Of a stretch of 64,000 bases of DNA, positions 48,245-58,750 are shown one piece after another. The DNA is from Mermis nigrescens (lineage: Eukaryota; Nematoda; Enoplea; Mermithida; Mermithidae), in assembly GCA_036768485.1 (NCBI GenBank), contig JAVLUZ010000145.1, forward strand, positions 22,725,522-22,789,521, in the 5' to 3' direction. Both the position numbers and the translations under genes were made by a program. Positions within the stretch are counted from its first letter, which is position 1. Every line of letters begins with the position of its first letter. The notes beneath the pieces are model-generated. The model was given only the letters and a program-made list of their open reading frames with translations, did not search any database and was not told the origin of the DNA.

Positions 48245-48455
48245 TTATTAATTAATCAATTTATTAACCCCCCCAGAATTCAATTTTTTCAAAATTTTTT
48301 TCGTTTTTTCGCAATTTTTTGATGCCGATAGATAGTGCTCAATGAGAAATGTCGAAAAATGGTGTTTTTTCGCCATACCACCACTTTTAAGGCCATTTTT
48401 TTGACTTTTGTAAAATCTTTCACCCCCCAGAAGTTTCTTGCTACCCATGTAGGGT
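48245..48455 (-). repeat. G-family repeat inside the E copy
   Basis: Reverse of the 2243 copy, from CCCCCCCAGAATTCAATTTT to CACCCCCCAGAAGTTTC, ending near a CCCATGTAGGG motif. A reverse frame here gives the same HHFSTFLIEHY peptide as at 2.3 kb, confirming that those frames are repeat-borne. Confidence 0.7.
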
Positions 48456-48498
48456 GATAACTGAAAAACATTAATTTACCTTCTTGGCGACCTGGAAG

Positions 48499-48941
48499 CA
48501 CGTTTTTTTGTATTTGGCAAAGATTTTTCCCGATGTTCAAAGACTTTTTTGGGACCATCTTTGTACATGTACAAAGATTTTTGAGAAGACAAAACTCTAA
48601 AAAAGGTCTGAAATTCGCAGACATTTTCGGCGCTTTGCGCCGAAATGAGTGACTGTGTGTCCTATATATCTCTATAATAGCAGAAATCGCATTTTGAAAG
48701 GAAAAATATAAAATGTTTTGGCACTTTGCGCCTTTTAAAGACAATTCTTGATGCTTTTTGCCCTCATAAAACCAGGAATTAGACAAAATACACTACCAAA
48801 GGTCAAACAACTCTGTTTTTAACACACTAAAGTCGCTACCGTACTATATCATAGTACCCGAAAATTCGTGTGTACAAAATGTACAAAGACTTTTCGGGAC
48901 TATCTTTGTACATGTACAAACAGACCTTGTAAAAAACACTG
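48499..48941 (+). mobile_element. TGTACA-family hAT-type MITE, 443 bp
   Basis: The flanking octamers CCTGGAAG (48491-48498) and CCCGGAAG (48942-48949) match at 7 of 8. The ends are CACGTTTTTTTGTATTTGG and the complement of CAGTGTTTTTTACAAGG. Hairpins are CGGCGCTTTGCGCCG at 48628 and a decayed GGCACTTTGCGCC at 48720. Nearly the same length as the 15392 copy, so about 440 bp is probably the family's standard length. Confidence 0.83.
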
Positions 48942-49330
48942 CCCGGAAGCCATTTTCTGTTCTATGTAGGTTGCAGAACAATTTTAACAGCAGAAACAGC
49001 TGTTTTTGCATTGTTTTATTCTGTTTTCAATTAAAAATTACGATGTTTTGCATCAAATGCTATAAATACAGGAAATCAAGCAGTGAATCATGCTTCTAGA
49101 CGTCTATACGCCTTAATTTCACAAATTTTCCGGCGCATCGCGCCAGATTTTTGTTAAAGTCAGAGAAATTCAATGATTTTTCGCACAAAATTGTCCAAAA
49201 TTTCAGAAAATTCCAGAAAAAATATCGCGTCAAACGTGATTTTATGTAAAAGTATACAATGTAAAACACAAAAGAACACTATTTCGCGCATTAAGGCAAA
49301 TTTTTGGACCTCTGGTCATCCTAATCATTT

Positions 49331-51133
49331 TTAAATTTTAAAATGTACGTATTATTGCATTCTTATTTTACAGGACCCTCATTTGCATTGTGCAAACAAA
49401 AATACAGTGTTAAATCGACGCTTTTACTATGCAGAATAAATGGAAGCATCATAAGTAATATGAAATTAAGTGCACAGTATGTTTATTTTCGATTTGTAAT
49501 GTTTTTTAATTTTTTAATTATTTTAAATTTGTTTATTTAGCATGGGCGTTACAAGGATATAACCAGAATTTAGGGATCAAATTGGTCTTTAGAGTAATTC
49601 CGAGAGCCAAAATTGATATGATGGCTAAAGTTCCCTCTGGCAGCTGTTTTTATCCATCATGTTTTTCAACACAATCAGTGCGATGGCTGTCGTCACCCCT
49701 GGTATTTATAATGCACCCTATCATGCTTACATGCATGTATATGCTGAAACTGCTAGCGGTGGCTAAATCGACCCCTTGTGGCTGTAGTATCCCTGGTAGC
49801 TGTTGTGAACCATCATCACACTTATTCAATAAAATTGGTATGGTGGCTGCAACTGACCCTCTGGTGGCTGAAGCGACACAGATCCTCTCATTCTATGCTT
49901 ACGCATGTACTCTGCTTAAAAAGCAGTAAAAAATGTGAATTACAGTGTAAAGTGTAAAGTAGGGCAAAGTGGGTGTAAAATGCAAAGTGGTGTAAAGTGT
50001 AAAGTGGTGTGGAAGCAGTGTTAAGTGTAAGATAATGTACATTGGTGCAAAGTGTACATCGGTGTAAAGTGTGGGTAGTGTAAAGTTTTACATGTTGCAC
50101 AGTAGTGTAGAGTGAAAATAATGTAAAGAAATTTAATGTAAAGTAGTGCCAATAAGTGTAAAGTGAAGAAGTATACTGTGAAGTAGTGTAAAGTGATTTA
50201 TGACCCCTCTTTAGGCCTTATCTCTCAACCTTACTGTGCATTTTGTGGGCTGTAAAGTTATGTAATGTAGTGTAAAGTAGCTCACCTCCCTCTTCATCTT
50301 CCGTCTCATCATATTCCTATCAAAGGCTTACCTTATACTGTATTTTAGTGTAAAAAAACCCTTACCCTGTCCTTAGACCTTTTTTTAACAATGTCAGTGT
50401 AAAGAAGCCCCAGTGGCGCTTGCGCACCTTAGTGGCGGTTGTGAATCCTCTGTAGCACTTATGTAGCCCCAGTTGCGCTTGTGAACCTACCCCTGTGGCA
50501 ATTCTGAACCTCAGTGAATCAAGTGGCGCTTGTGAAGCCTTGGTGGCTTTTGTAGACCTTGGTGGCGCTTGTGCGACGTAGTAGCACTTATGAATCCCCA
50601 GTGGCGCTTGTGCACCTTAGTAGCGCTTGTGAATCCTTGGTGGCGCTTGTGCACCTTAGTAGCGCTTGTGAATCCTTGGTGGCGCTTGTGCAACTCGGTG
50701 GCGCTAATGAACCTTAGTGACACACATAGGCCTTATTGGTGCTTGTTACTGCCCCCCCCCGGACAACTTTTCTGAAAGTTACTTAACTATCCCTATTTAA
50801 AAAGTTCCGAAACTACCCCTTCCCCAGGGACAACTATTTAAAAAAGTTCCGGAACTGCCCCAACCCCAGGCACAACTATTCTGCAAAATACTCAGGACGC
50901 ACTTAGGGCGCACTCTCAGCGCCGCTCATGTTATAACATAGGGAACCTCCTCAGGGTGCTCATTTTCAGAACCAGGGTGTACGGTTTAACCCCCCCTCTC
51001 TTCTTCAGCTGCCTACCTCGTCTGCCTATGTTTTAACACAGGGAAAAGTTCCCGAACCTAGATACGGAACTATAAGTTCCGGAAGGCGCCAGGGTGACAC
51101 GGTATACTACTACTATCGTTTACACCCGCTCAT
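49331..51133. repeat. Minisatellite cluster
   Basis: Successive low-order repeats: GTGTAAAGTG iterations (about 49945-50200); GTGGCGCTTGTG-based units of about 20-40 bp (about 50410-50720); and AGTTCCGGAACT-containing units of about 60 bp (about 50750-50890). The reverse frame HKRHQGFTSATKV repeated at 50511-50723 and the forward frame at 49582-49929 are best explained as repeat-derived. No gene supported. Confidence 0.6.
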
Positions 51134-52139
51134 GTGACTCACAGTGTTGCCAGGTCCCAAAATTCAGATTCTCCTGCACAGAGGTAAAATTGGGGAAAAA
51201 TTCTCCTGCAATTCTCCTGAAAATATTTTGATTCTCCTGAAAATTCTCCTGGCTCATATTTTGCAGGAAAGGTTGTACAGCAGATCTACAATTGTATGTG
51301 CACATGCATATCAAGCATGCTCAGGCCAATTTACCTTGGTTCACCCAAGTATTTTATTCTGATCTCTTGCCTGTTAATCCTAAGGACACTCAAGGCTAAA
51401 TAATGAACATTAATTCTCTCACAAAAAGCTCATGGAGCATATCTGCATTATACAGGCAGATGCAAAAATAATGGAAGACTAATGCTGCACCACAAAGTAT
51501 AACATTTTATTCAACATCAACAGCTGACAAACATTCAATAACAGATTCCTGATCTTCATCAGGATATACTGCTCAAGGGCCTAAGCTAAAGAGGTCGCAT
51601 TGTTTACAATACACATTATTCGAAAAAACAGTTTCTGTGCTTAAAACAGTGACCGCCAATTTTCAGTTGCACTTACATCATCAAAAATTTCTGAAAAGAG
51701 CCCTGTTTGCAATGTCTTTTGAAAAAATAAATAATACTTTATTACTAATTGTATGTACTTCAGTAGCAAGCAAATCCTTACGTTTTGAAATATATCCAAA
51801 AAATGTTTATAGGCGCTTTGCAAACACCGTTTTTTTCCCAGCGATTTGGTTGACATTATAGACCGAACCCAAAATTTTTTTCCACTTTTTCCGACTTTTT
51901 TCAACATTTTTTGGGAGGTCTAAAAACGTTCAAAATAGAGCGCCTGTGTTGAAAAATCAGTGTTTTTAAGTGGAAAATTTTATGTACACATGCAATAGCG
52001 GTGTTTGATGCACTTTTTGTATAAAAATTTCGCGCTCTACAAGAATATCACGATCAGTAACGTTATTTATGTTGAAACTTGAATTTCCTTCCTTCAGTAA
52101 AGCATTTTAGCCAATTCTGAAGTCGTTTTTGACAATTAA

Positions 52140-52990
52140 AACTATAATTTATCAAATGGCGCGAAGCGCTAGAAAATTTTGAAATTTTAGCTCTCTAAAT
52201 CATTTTTGCATTTCAAAAACTGTGCAGAAGGTAAGGATTTTCAATCGTAGTGGAGTTCTAGGACCAGATTATCGATAAAAAATGCTGCACATTGGCGCCG
52301 CGCGGCTTAAACATCAATAACAAGTAAGAATTAAATCAATTCGGCGCGAAGCGCCGAAAATTTTTGTAGTTTCACCTCTCTGAAACGCATTTTTGCATTA
52401 CAAAAACTAACCGAATCCGTGCAGAAGATAAGGATTTTCAATCGTAGTAAAGTTCTAGATCAAATTTTCGATAAAAATGCTGCAGTTGACGCGGCGCGGC
52501 TCAAATATTAATAACAAAAAAATTGAATCAATTCGGCGCGAAGCGCCGAAAATTTTTGTAGTTTCACTTCTCTAAAACGCATTTTTGCATTACAAAAACT
52601 AACTGAATCCGTGCAGAAAATAAGGATTTTCAATCGTAGTAAAGTTCTAGATCAAATTGTCGATAAAAATGCTGCAGTTGATGCGGCGCGGCTCAAATAC
52701 TAATAACAAAAAGAATTAAATCAATTCGGCGCGAAGCGCCGAAAAATTTTGTAGTTTCACTTCTCTAAAACGCATTTTTGCATTACAAAAACTAACTGAA
52801 TCCGTGCATAAGATAAGGATTTTCAATCGTAGTGAAGTTCTAGACCAGATTGTCGATAAAAATGCTGCGATTGGCGCGGCGCGGCTTAAGGATTACTAAT
52901 AAGTAAGAATTTAATCAATTCGGCGCGAAGCGCCGAAAAATTTTCGAAGTTTTAACTCTCTAAAACGCATTTTTAACATTACAAAAAGTT
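52140..52990 (+). repeat. 190-bp satellite array, five units
   Basis: Unit starts, judged from the hairpin, are about 52154, 52340, 52532, 52725 and 52919, giving periods of about 186, 192, 193 and 194 bp. Each unit has TTCGGCGCGAAGCGCCGAA (first copy degraded), then GTTTCACTTCTCTAAAACGC, CAATCGTAGTAAAGTTCTAG, CGATAAAAATGCTGCA and a GGCGCGGC block. Related single or partial units lie reversed at 60440-60780, 61855-62160 and 63600-63790. The array is wholly inside the hAT-type element. Confidence 0.88.
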
Positions 52991-53319
52991 TCCACAAATG
53001 CCAACCAAGCCCAAAAATTTTTTCCATTTCCCAAAATTTTGGTTGACAAATAGACCAAAAAGTGGAAAAAAACGGTGTTTGCAAACGTCTATGAAACTGA
53101 TAAAAACAATTAGACGGTGTGTAAAGCTATGTATTTCTGCACTTCGTGATATTAAGTGAATAAATAAATGAATGAATGAATGATTTACTACGGAAGCACG
53201 AAACTTATTTGGATATAGTTATAACTTAACACTTAGGTCTTAACTATGAACGAAATAAATTCTTAATGTGAAAGATCTCTAAGTATAAAATTATATACAA
53301 CTAACTAACTACAGTATGA

Positions 53320-53925
53320 ATGAATGAATGAATGAAATAATTTATTACTGAAACGCGACAATTACGAAAGATGTAAAAGAGTAATAAAACGTACGGTCAA
53401 TAGAATAAAAGCGTACAGCAAAAGGCGATGAGCGAGTCATGAAAATGACGATTTAAGCCCGCCCTATAATAAATTTGGATAAGTCGACATCAATTAATCT
53501 AGATTTGAATATATTTAAGTTAGGGGAAGAGACTACAAAATCAGGTAGGTGATTCCAAACAGAGATATACTTATAGAAAAAGTCAAATTTTTGTAAATTA
53601 GAACGGACAAGAGGAACAACTAGCTTGAAACGATTTGTGCAGCGAGTAGTATTTTGATTAAGCACAAAAAAATCTGTCATGGAAAGACAAGATTTTTGAC
53701 TAATAATTTGATACATCATACATAAGCAAATATGAAGGCGACGTAATTCTAATCGACACAAGTTAAGTTGGTTAAGGCGTTCGTCGTAAGAAAGAGGGCT
53801 ATGATATCCAACTATGTATTTAGTAAATTTACGCTGAAGAGCCTCCAGCCTGTTGATATCACTAATATAAGAAGTAAGAAGTAAGAAGCTTAATGTATGA
53901 TAATCATTATAACTTGCTGTTTAAG
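53320..53925 (-). pseudogene. Non-LTR retrotransposon, reverse transcriptase ORF C-terminus
   Basis: On the minus strand the frame is open from about 53925 to 53453 and reads SYISDINRLEALQRKFTK, then LSYDERLNQLNLCRLELRRL, a YQIISQKSC clause, and VWNHLPDFVVSSPNLNIFKS near the end. This is the conserved C-terminal tail of jockey/CR1-type ORF2 proteins (R-FTK, LELRR, WN-LP motifs). The start is 5' truncated at the TTCTCC repeats, and a (TTCA)n microsatellite tail lies at 53321-53340. It inserted as a dead-on-arrival copy in the hAT-type element. Confidence 0.85.
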
Positions 53926-54133
53926 TTTTGAAAATTCTCCTGAATTCTCCTAGATTTTCAGGATTCTCCTGAATTCTCCTGACATTTTAAAATTCTCCTG
54001 CATTCTCCTGCAGGTTTACAATTTCTCCTGAAATTTCTCCTGAAAAGCCCATTCTCCTGCTCCTGCTCCTGAAAATTTTAGATTCTCCTGAATTCAGGAG
54101 AATTCTCCTCCACCTGGCAACCCTGGTGACTCA

Positions 54134-54805
54134 TCTGGCTCCAACGAGCTCTCTAGCTAATCTCGTCGTCCATGCTGGGTATTAGAGGCTTAAAACAGGT
54201 AAGCGCCTATAGGATTTGAGGCCCAGTCTCTATAATGGAGAAATCAACGATAATTTCGAAGAATGCTTGGCAAAACAAAAGCTAACAAAGAACGATAGTG
54301 GAAGTTTTTTGCAAAAAATGTATGAAATTGACCAGCAACTACAAAATTTCTTTATCTTTCATTATGGTTTTATTTTTAATTTCTTTCTTCTCTTCGAATT
54401 TTAATGAATTAATTCTCTGAGTCCGCTAATTTAGTGAATTTTCATAAAACGATTGCAACGAGTATTTAATAATCTACAGCTGAAAAAAGCCTAAGACTAG
54501 CAACGATTTTAAGCATGCACAAAACGCTCATCTGTTTGTAAAGATTCTAACGGTGATAGTACAATCTTTGAAACCTGCTTCTGAGAACTAGTCGTTTTGG
54601 TTAAGATGATTTGATATTCGTCGGGCTCAAACGCTTCATCAATCATTCCGCATTTCATGCCCGCCCGGCAGAGCGAAGACTACGGCCTCTAGTGCTCTTG
54701 TCTGCAAGATGAAAAGGCAACACGATGTACATGCATATGTAGGTATAGATCGATGGCGATTTGAAAATCAGACAGATGAAAATATAGATCAAAACTTATG
54801 TATCT
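54134..54805. other. Spacer, no gene identified
   Basis: Begins immediately after the hAT TSD. A frame at 54216-54404 shows no domain. A clause near 54705 (AAGATGAAAAGGCAACACG) matches the LINE-like piece at 43345. Confidence 0.4.
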
Positions 54806-55262
54806 ACGAACGCCTTAAGCAACTTAACTCGTGTCGATTAGAATTACGTCGCCTGTACATTTGCTTATGTATCATGTATCAAATTATTAGTCAAAAATCT
54901 TGTCTTTCCATGACAGATTTTTTTCTGCTTAATAAAACACTACTCGCTGCACAAATCGTTTCGAGCTAGTTGTTCCTCTTGTCCGTTCTAATTTACAAAA
55001 ATTCGATTTTTTCTATAAGTATATCTTTGTTTGGAATCACCTACCTAATTTTGTAGTTTCTTCCCTAACTTAAATATATTCAAATCTAGATGAGTTAATG
55101 TCGACTTATCCAAATTTATTAGAGGGCGGGCTTAAATCGTCATTTTCGTGACTCGCTCGTCACCTTTTGCTGTACGCTTTTATTCTATTCACGGTACGTT
55201 TTATTACTCTTTTACATCCTTCGTAATTGTCGCGTTTTCAGTAATAAATTATTTCAGAAAAA
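54806..55262 (+). pseudogene. Second copy of the same LINE 3' end, inverted
   Basis: Reads ERLKQLNSCRLELRRLYICL and continues with YQIISQKSCLSMTDFF, then after a frameshift at about 54965 VVPLVRSNLQKFDFF and VWNHLPNFVVSS. The nucleotide sequence closely matches the reverse complement of 53345-53790 as far as the GTCGCGTTTTCAGTAATAAA 3' end. It is shorter at the 5' side and lies outside the hAT-type element, so the two copies are independent insertions. Confidence 0.85.
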
Positions 55263-55449
55263 AGATCGAATTCGAACAATGCCTAGTGATGATGACAAGG
55301 AACTATTTTTTCACCAGGTTGATGCGATTTCCCCGTTAAAACGCAAGGTTCCTCTTTGCGATCTGGCTTTTCATGCTCCTGCACTGTCGTAAGAAGCCCA
55401 TGCATCTTTTTAGCTGAAAGATGAATGGACAATACGATGTATGCAGTGA
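55263..55449. other. Spacer with LINE-like clause
   Basis: AGCTGAAAGATGAATGGACA at about 55415 resembles clauses at 43340 and 54700. Nothing more. Confidence 0.35.
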
Positions 55450-55499
55450 GTTAAGATTCAAATGAATAACGCCCCGGAAAAAATTACAAAACGCCTTGG

Positions 55500-55800
55500 A
55501 AACAACAAGATAGGCAATGCTATAAGATAGAACGTTATAAAAGATACCCCATGCTGCAAGATAGGCAATGCTATAAGATAGGAAGTGATATAAGATACCC
55601 CAAGCTGCAAGATAGGCAATGTTATAAGGTAGTATGGGATATAAGATACCCTGTGCTACGAGATAGGCAATGCTATAAGATAGGTGTGATATAGATACCC
55701 TGTCTGTGCCATAACATGCAGTGATATAAGATAGGAGATACCATCAGCTATAACATATGAGTGATATGAGATATCACGTGGTATATGACACCCTTTGCTA
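55500..55800 (+). repeat. Tandem repeat, about 57 bp, decaying
   Basis: Units contain AAGATAGGCAATGCTATAAG and GATATAAGATACCC. The first three are fairly regular and later ones shrink and drift toward 55800. Confidence 0.8.
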
Positions 55801-56900
55801 CAACAAACAAAAAATTTTTAAAACATCAAAAATATGGTTTTACCAAAAAAATTTTCCAAAACATCCTAAAACATCAAAAATATGGTTTGACGAAAAAAAT
55901 TAACCAAAACATCCCAAAACATCAAAAATATGTGCTTGATTAAAAAAATTGGAGTATATTGAGAATAAGGTGATCTTGTCAAATTTTCAAAAAACGTGAT
56001 TTTATGCTTTTTCAAGCAATAATCTTTAACTTAGAGGTCGAAAAAACTGTCGGAAAACCATGAGAGTGCAAAAAATTTTCGAAAAAAAATTTTTGTCAAA
56101 GATTTTTTTCACTCTCATGGTTGACAGATCGTGTTTTCAACATCTACGTTATAGATTATTGCTTGAAAAGGCATAAAATCACGTTGTTTCGAAAATTTGT
56201 ACTTAAGTATAAGCATCTATACATCGACCTGAGCGGGAGCGACCTCGACCTAAGCAGCTTAAAACACTTTTTCAGATATACTAAGACCTAAGCATCTATA
56301 CATCGACCTGAGCGGGAGCGACCTCGACCTAAGCAGCTATAAACACCTTTTCAGATATACTAAGCCTAAGCCTAAGTATAATAGAAGTAAAAACGGCAAT
56401 ATTGAGAATAGCCCAGTTCGTCTCAATCAATTTGTTATCCTCAAACACATGAAGTTCAACAGCCTGTAACTCGGTCAATAATGCCGACCGACACCTAATT
56501 CTTTCAGATTTGAATTCCTTGACCCTTAATTAGATTAAATCATCCACGCAAAGTTAATTTCTAGGAGGTCACCTTATTCTCAATATTAGCCAAAAAATTT
56601 TCCAAAACATCCTAAAATATCAAAAATATGGTTTGACGAAAAAAATTTTCCAAAACATCCCAAAACATCAAAAATATGGGTTTTATTTAAAAAATTTCCA
56701 GAACATCCCAGAACATCAAAAATATGATTATGGCTAAACAATTTTCAAAACCATTCTGTAACGTCAAAAATATGGATTTGATCAAAAAAATGGTTGACAA
56801 AAGACATTTTAAAAAAATCCAAAAATAAAATATGGTTTATACCAACAATTTTTTTAGAAATATCCCAAAAACATCAAAAAGTCTTGAAAAATAAAAATAC
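55801..56900 (+). repeat. 53-bp AT-rich tandem field, split by a MITE
   Basis: The unit is roughly ACATCAAAAATATGGTTT then GACGAAAAAAATTTTCCAAA and ACATCCCAAA. It is recognisable at 55805-55950 and again at 56586-56890, interrupted by the TA-flanked element at 55959-56583. Confidence 0.8.
55959..56583. mobile_element. Tc1/mariner-type MITE with internal long palindrome, 625 bp
   Basis: The ends are TTGAGAATAAGGTGA and its reverse complement TCACCTTATTCTCAA, each next to TA (55957-55958 and 56584-56585). The left part holds a second inverted repeat, arms about 55980-56075 and 56105-56205, meeting near a CCATGAGAGTG motif. The middle has two copies of a 60-70 bp unit with GACCTGAGCGGGAGCGACC, related to minisatellite sequence at 62930-63095. 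It is inserted in the 53-bp field. No coding content. Confidence 0.83.
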
Positions 56901-56996
56901 AAGAGACATATCAATTCCATATAGCTATCAGGCCTAAGTTCAGCCCGGCAACGCCGGGCAGCTCAGCTAGTAGCTCTATAAAGTTGATTAGCTCAC

Positions 56997-57158
56997 TTTT
57001 GTTTACGATTACATGTTCACTATTACCAATACGTCGCACTATGTATGTATATGCTCTCAAAGCAAGAAATGTTTGGAGCATACCTCTCTCTTCCTTGACT
57101 CTGGCCCAATGGTCCTTAGTCGCTGGCATTTTCAACCGACTGTCCACTGCATCATTTT
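56997..57158 (-). CDS. Candidate coding exon, unrecognised
   Basis: On the minus strand an ATTCCTTACAG acceptor precedes a 162-bp open segment that ends AACAAAA before GTGAGC, a plausible donor. It reads NDAVDSRLKMPATKDHWARV, KEERGMLQTFLALRAYTYIV and RRIGNSEHVIVNK: charged, helix-rich and without low complexity. The frame stays open past the donor into ELPGVAGLNLG. No family recognised. No partner exon can be tied to it; the best nearby candidate is the 58.9-kb frame, also on the minus strand. Confidence 0.35.
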
Positions 57159-57196
57159 CTGTAAGGAATGAAATTGATGATGAAGTGTGTATTTAA

Positions 57197-58440
57197 ACCT
57201 GCTACCCTTTACGAAATACTGTTTACACATTTGTTATGGAACGCCGAGCAGTTTTAAACAAGTAAGAACCTATGATTAAATGCGTTTCAGTTGAGCTGGA
57301 AATAGGTACTGTTAGTCTGTTTCACACAAGTTCAATCATAAATTTTAAAAAATGACCGACAAGAAGCTGACAGATTGCGATTATAGCATTGATCTGATAT
57401 GTAATTATCGTTACTCTCGGCTTAATGTCGATGAAAATTCTTAGAATTTATGCACGAAGTTATGTGAAACAGACAATAGATATGCTTTCATATCACAGTG
57501 TATCTTGCAAAAACATAATTAAACTTAATGACGCTTGCTTATAGTAAAGCTCAATATGGCTAAGAATTGGAATAAGGAATAATTATAGCCATCGATATAT
57601 AGTTTACACAAGCAGTCATGAGTAATAAAGTAATATATGCAGCGCCATTTGTAAAAGCGCTTTTATGTAGGTACATATGTACATACCTACCTTGTAACAC
57701 GATCGCAGATAGGTAGTGCAATTGCAATAGGTACCTATAGTTTGTTTTATAAAAATTTAAAGTGACTACAAAGGTGATTTAAACTAGTGCAGTAAATATG
57801 ATATTCTACATTATATCGAGTCATACGGAGACGTCTTAATCAGCACTACTGCATCAAAATTTTAAGTCACTTTTGTAGCCTGATTCTTGCAGAAAAATTT
57901 AAAAGAAAACCGCAAAGTTAGATGAAACAGATTATAGGTATTTCACGGAAATTGTGCGAAATCACTTTTAATCGATATGTAGCTATAAAAGTAGTTTCTG
58001 AGCAGCATACTGCACGACTTTGTACAAAGAAACTTAGTATGCTCATTCAAAGCTGTGCACAATCTGCTCGATTCACATTGACTCAGGATTTGTGATCTGT
58101 GCACAAGGTTCAGTGAAACAGACTATAGACAGACATTTTTGTTTTTTACAGATGCAGTTCGGTTTTCACTAAAGACGCAAATTTTGACTTCGGCGAAATT
58201 GAGTCCTCTATTATAAAGTAGATTCAAGAAAAGTGAGATGCATAGAAAACAATACATCCTTGTAATTTAATTTGGTGAAAAATAGTGGCTAGGTTCATGC
58301 AATTGTTGTAAGTACGTACATACATAGGTAGTAAGTGTTTTTATACGGTTTTGTATACTTTAACTTCATGGAAAAATAATTATAGGATCTTAATAAAACT
58401 TATTAAATCTTCTTAATGTGATCGTGTTTCTGGATGGGTG
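57197..58440. other. Spacer, nothing recognised
   Basis: AT-rich with short GTACATATGTACATAC-type palindromes near 57670. No frame or repeat of note. Confidence 0.45.
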
Positions 58441-58750
58441 CAGTGTTGCCAGGTTGGCACAATAAGTGCCATTTCGCATTTTCCCACGGGGTCCGGCAGA
58501 GTTTTGGCACTTTTAATTTTGGTATTCTTTTGTGTCAGGTTTTCGAGAGCAACTGGCACTTTTAAGCAGAATTGTATTTTGATCCGTAAGGTGAAAAATT
58601 GCCTGTGTCAACTTCAAAAAATTATTACTGTACCTTCAAGGAGAGACAAATAAAGTAATGGATGTTTATTGCTTTCTACACTCAAGAAAGACACGTGATA
58701 AGAATAATGGCTCAGCATATGAATAAAAAAACCTAATGCGTAATACTTAC

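Larger units (their letters stand above)
48118..49330 (-). repeat. E-family copy, reversed, with two insertions
   Basis: The reversed E landmarks are GGGGCGGCCGTCCC at 48136, GGCGAGATAAAGAATGGAT, then after the interruptions GCAGAACAATTTTAACAGCA, GCATCAAATGCTATAAATAC and hairpin CCGGCGCATCGCGCC at 49131. A G-family block (48245-48455) and a TGTACA MITE (48499-48941) interrupt it. Confidence 0.6.
51142..54125. mobile_element. hAT-type element with TTCTCCTGAA subterminal repeats, 2984 bp, perfect TSD
   Basis: Flanked by identical octamers GTGACTCA (51134-51141 and 54126-54133). The ends are CAGTGTTGCCAGGT and the complement of CAGGGTTGCCAGGT. The subterminal zones (51168-51255 and 53930-54112) consist of repeated ATTCTCCTGAA units. 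The interior carries a 190-bp satellite array and a LINE 3' end, and no transposase. It is non-autonomous, with later insertions or captured filler. A second element with the same 14-bp end is at 58441. Confidence 0.88.

Noticed and set aside
48289..48786. 165-codon reverse frame, the longest in the window
   Set aside because: It spans the boundary of a G repeat and a TSD-flanked MITE, so it is a chance fusion of two repeats.
49582..49929. 115-codon forward frame with cysteine and methionine-rich segments
   Set aside because: Overlaps iterations of GGTGGCTGAAGCGAC-like sequence, has no recognisable domain, and ends at the GTGTAAAGTG array.
50511..50723. HKRHQGFTSATKV repeat protein
   Set aside because: Translation of the GTGGCGCTTGTG minisatellite; no start context or homologous fold.
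52340..52937. Regular hairpin repeats as a CRISPR-like array
   Set aside because: The intervening sequences are near-identical copies of one 190-bp unit rather than unique spacers, the period is far too long, and the setting is a eukaryotic transposon.
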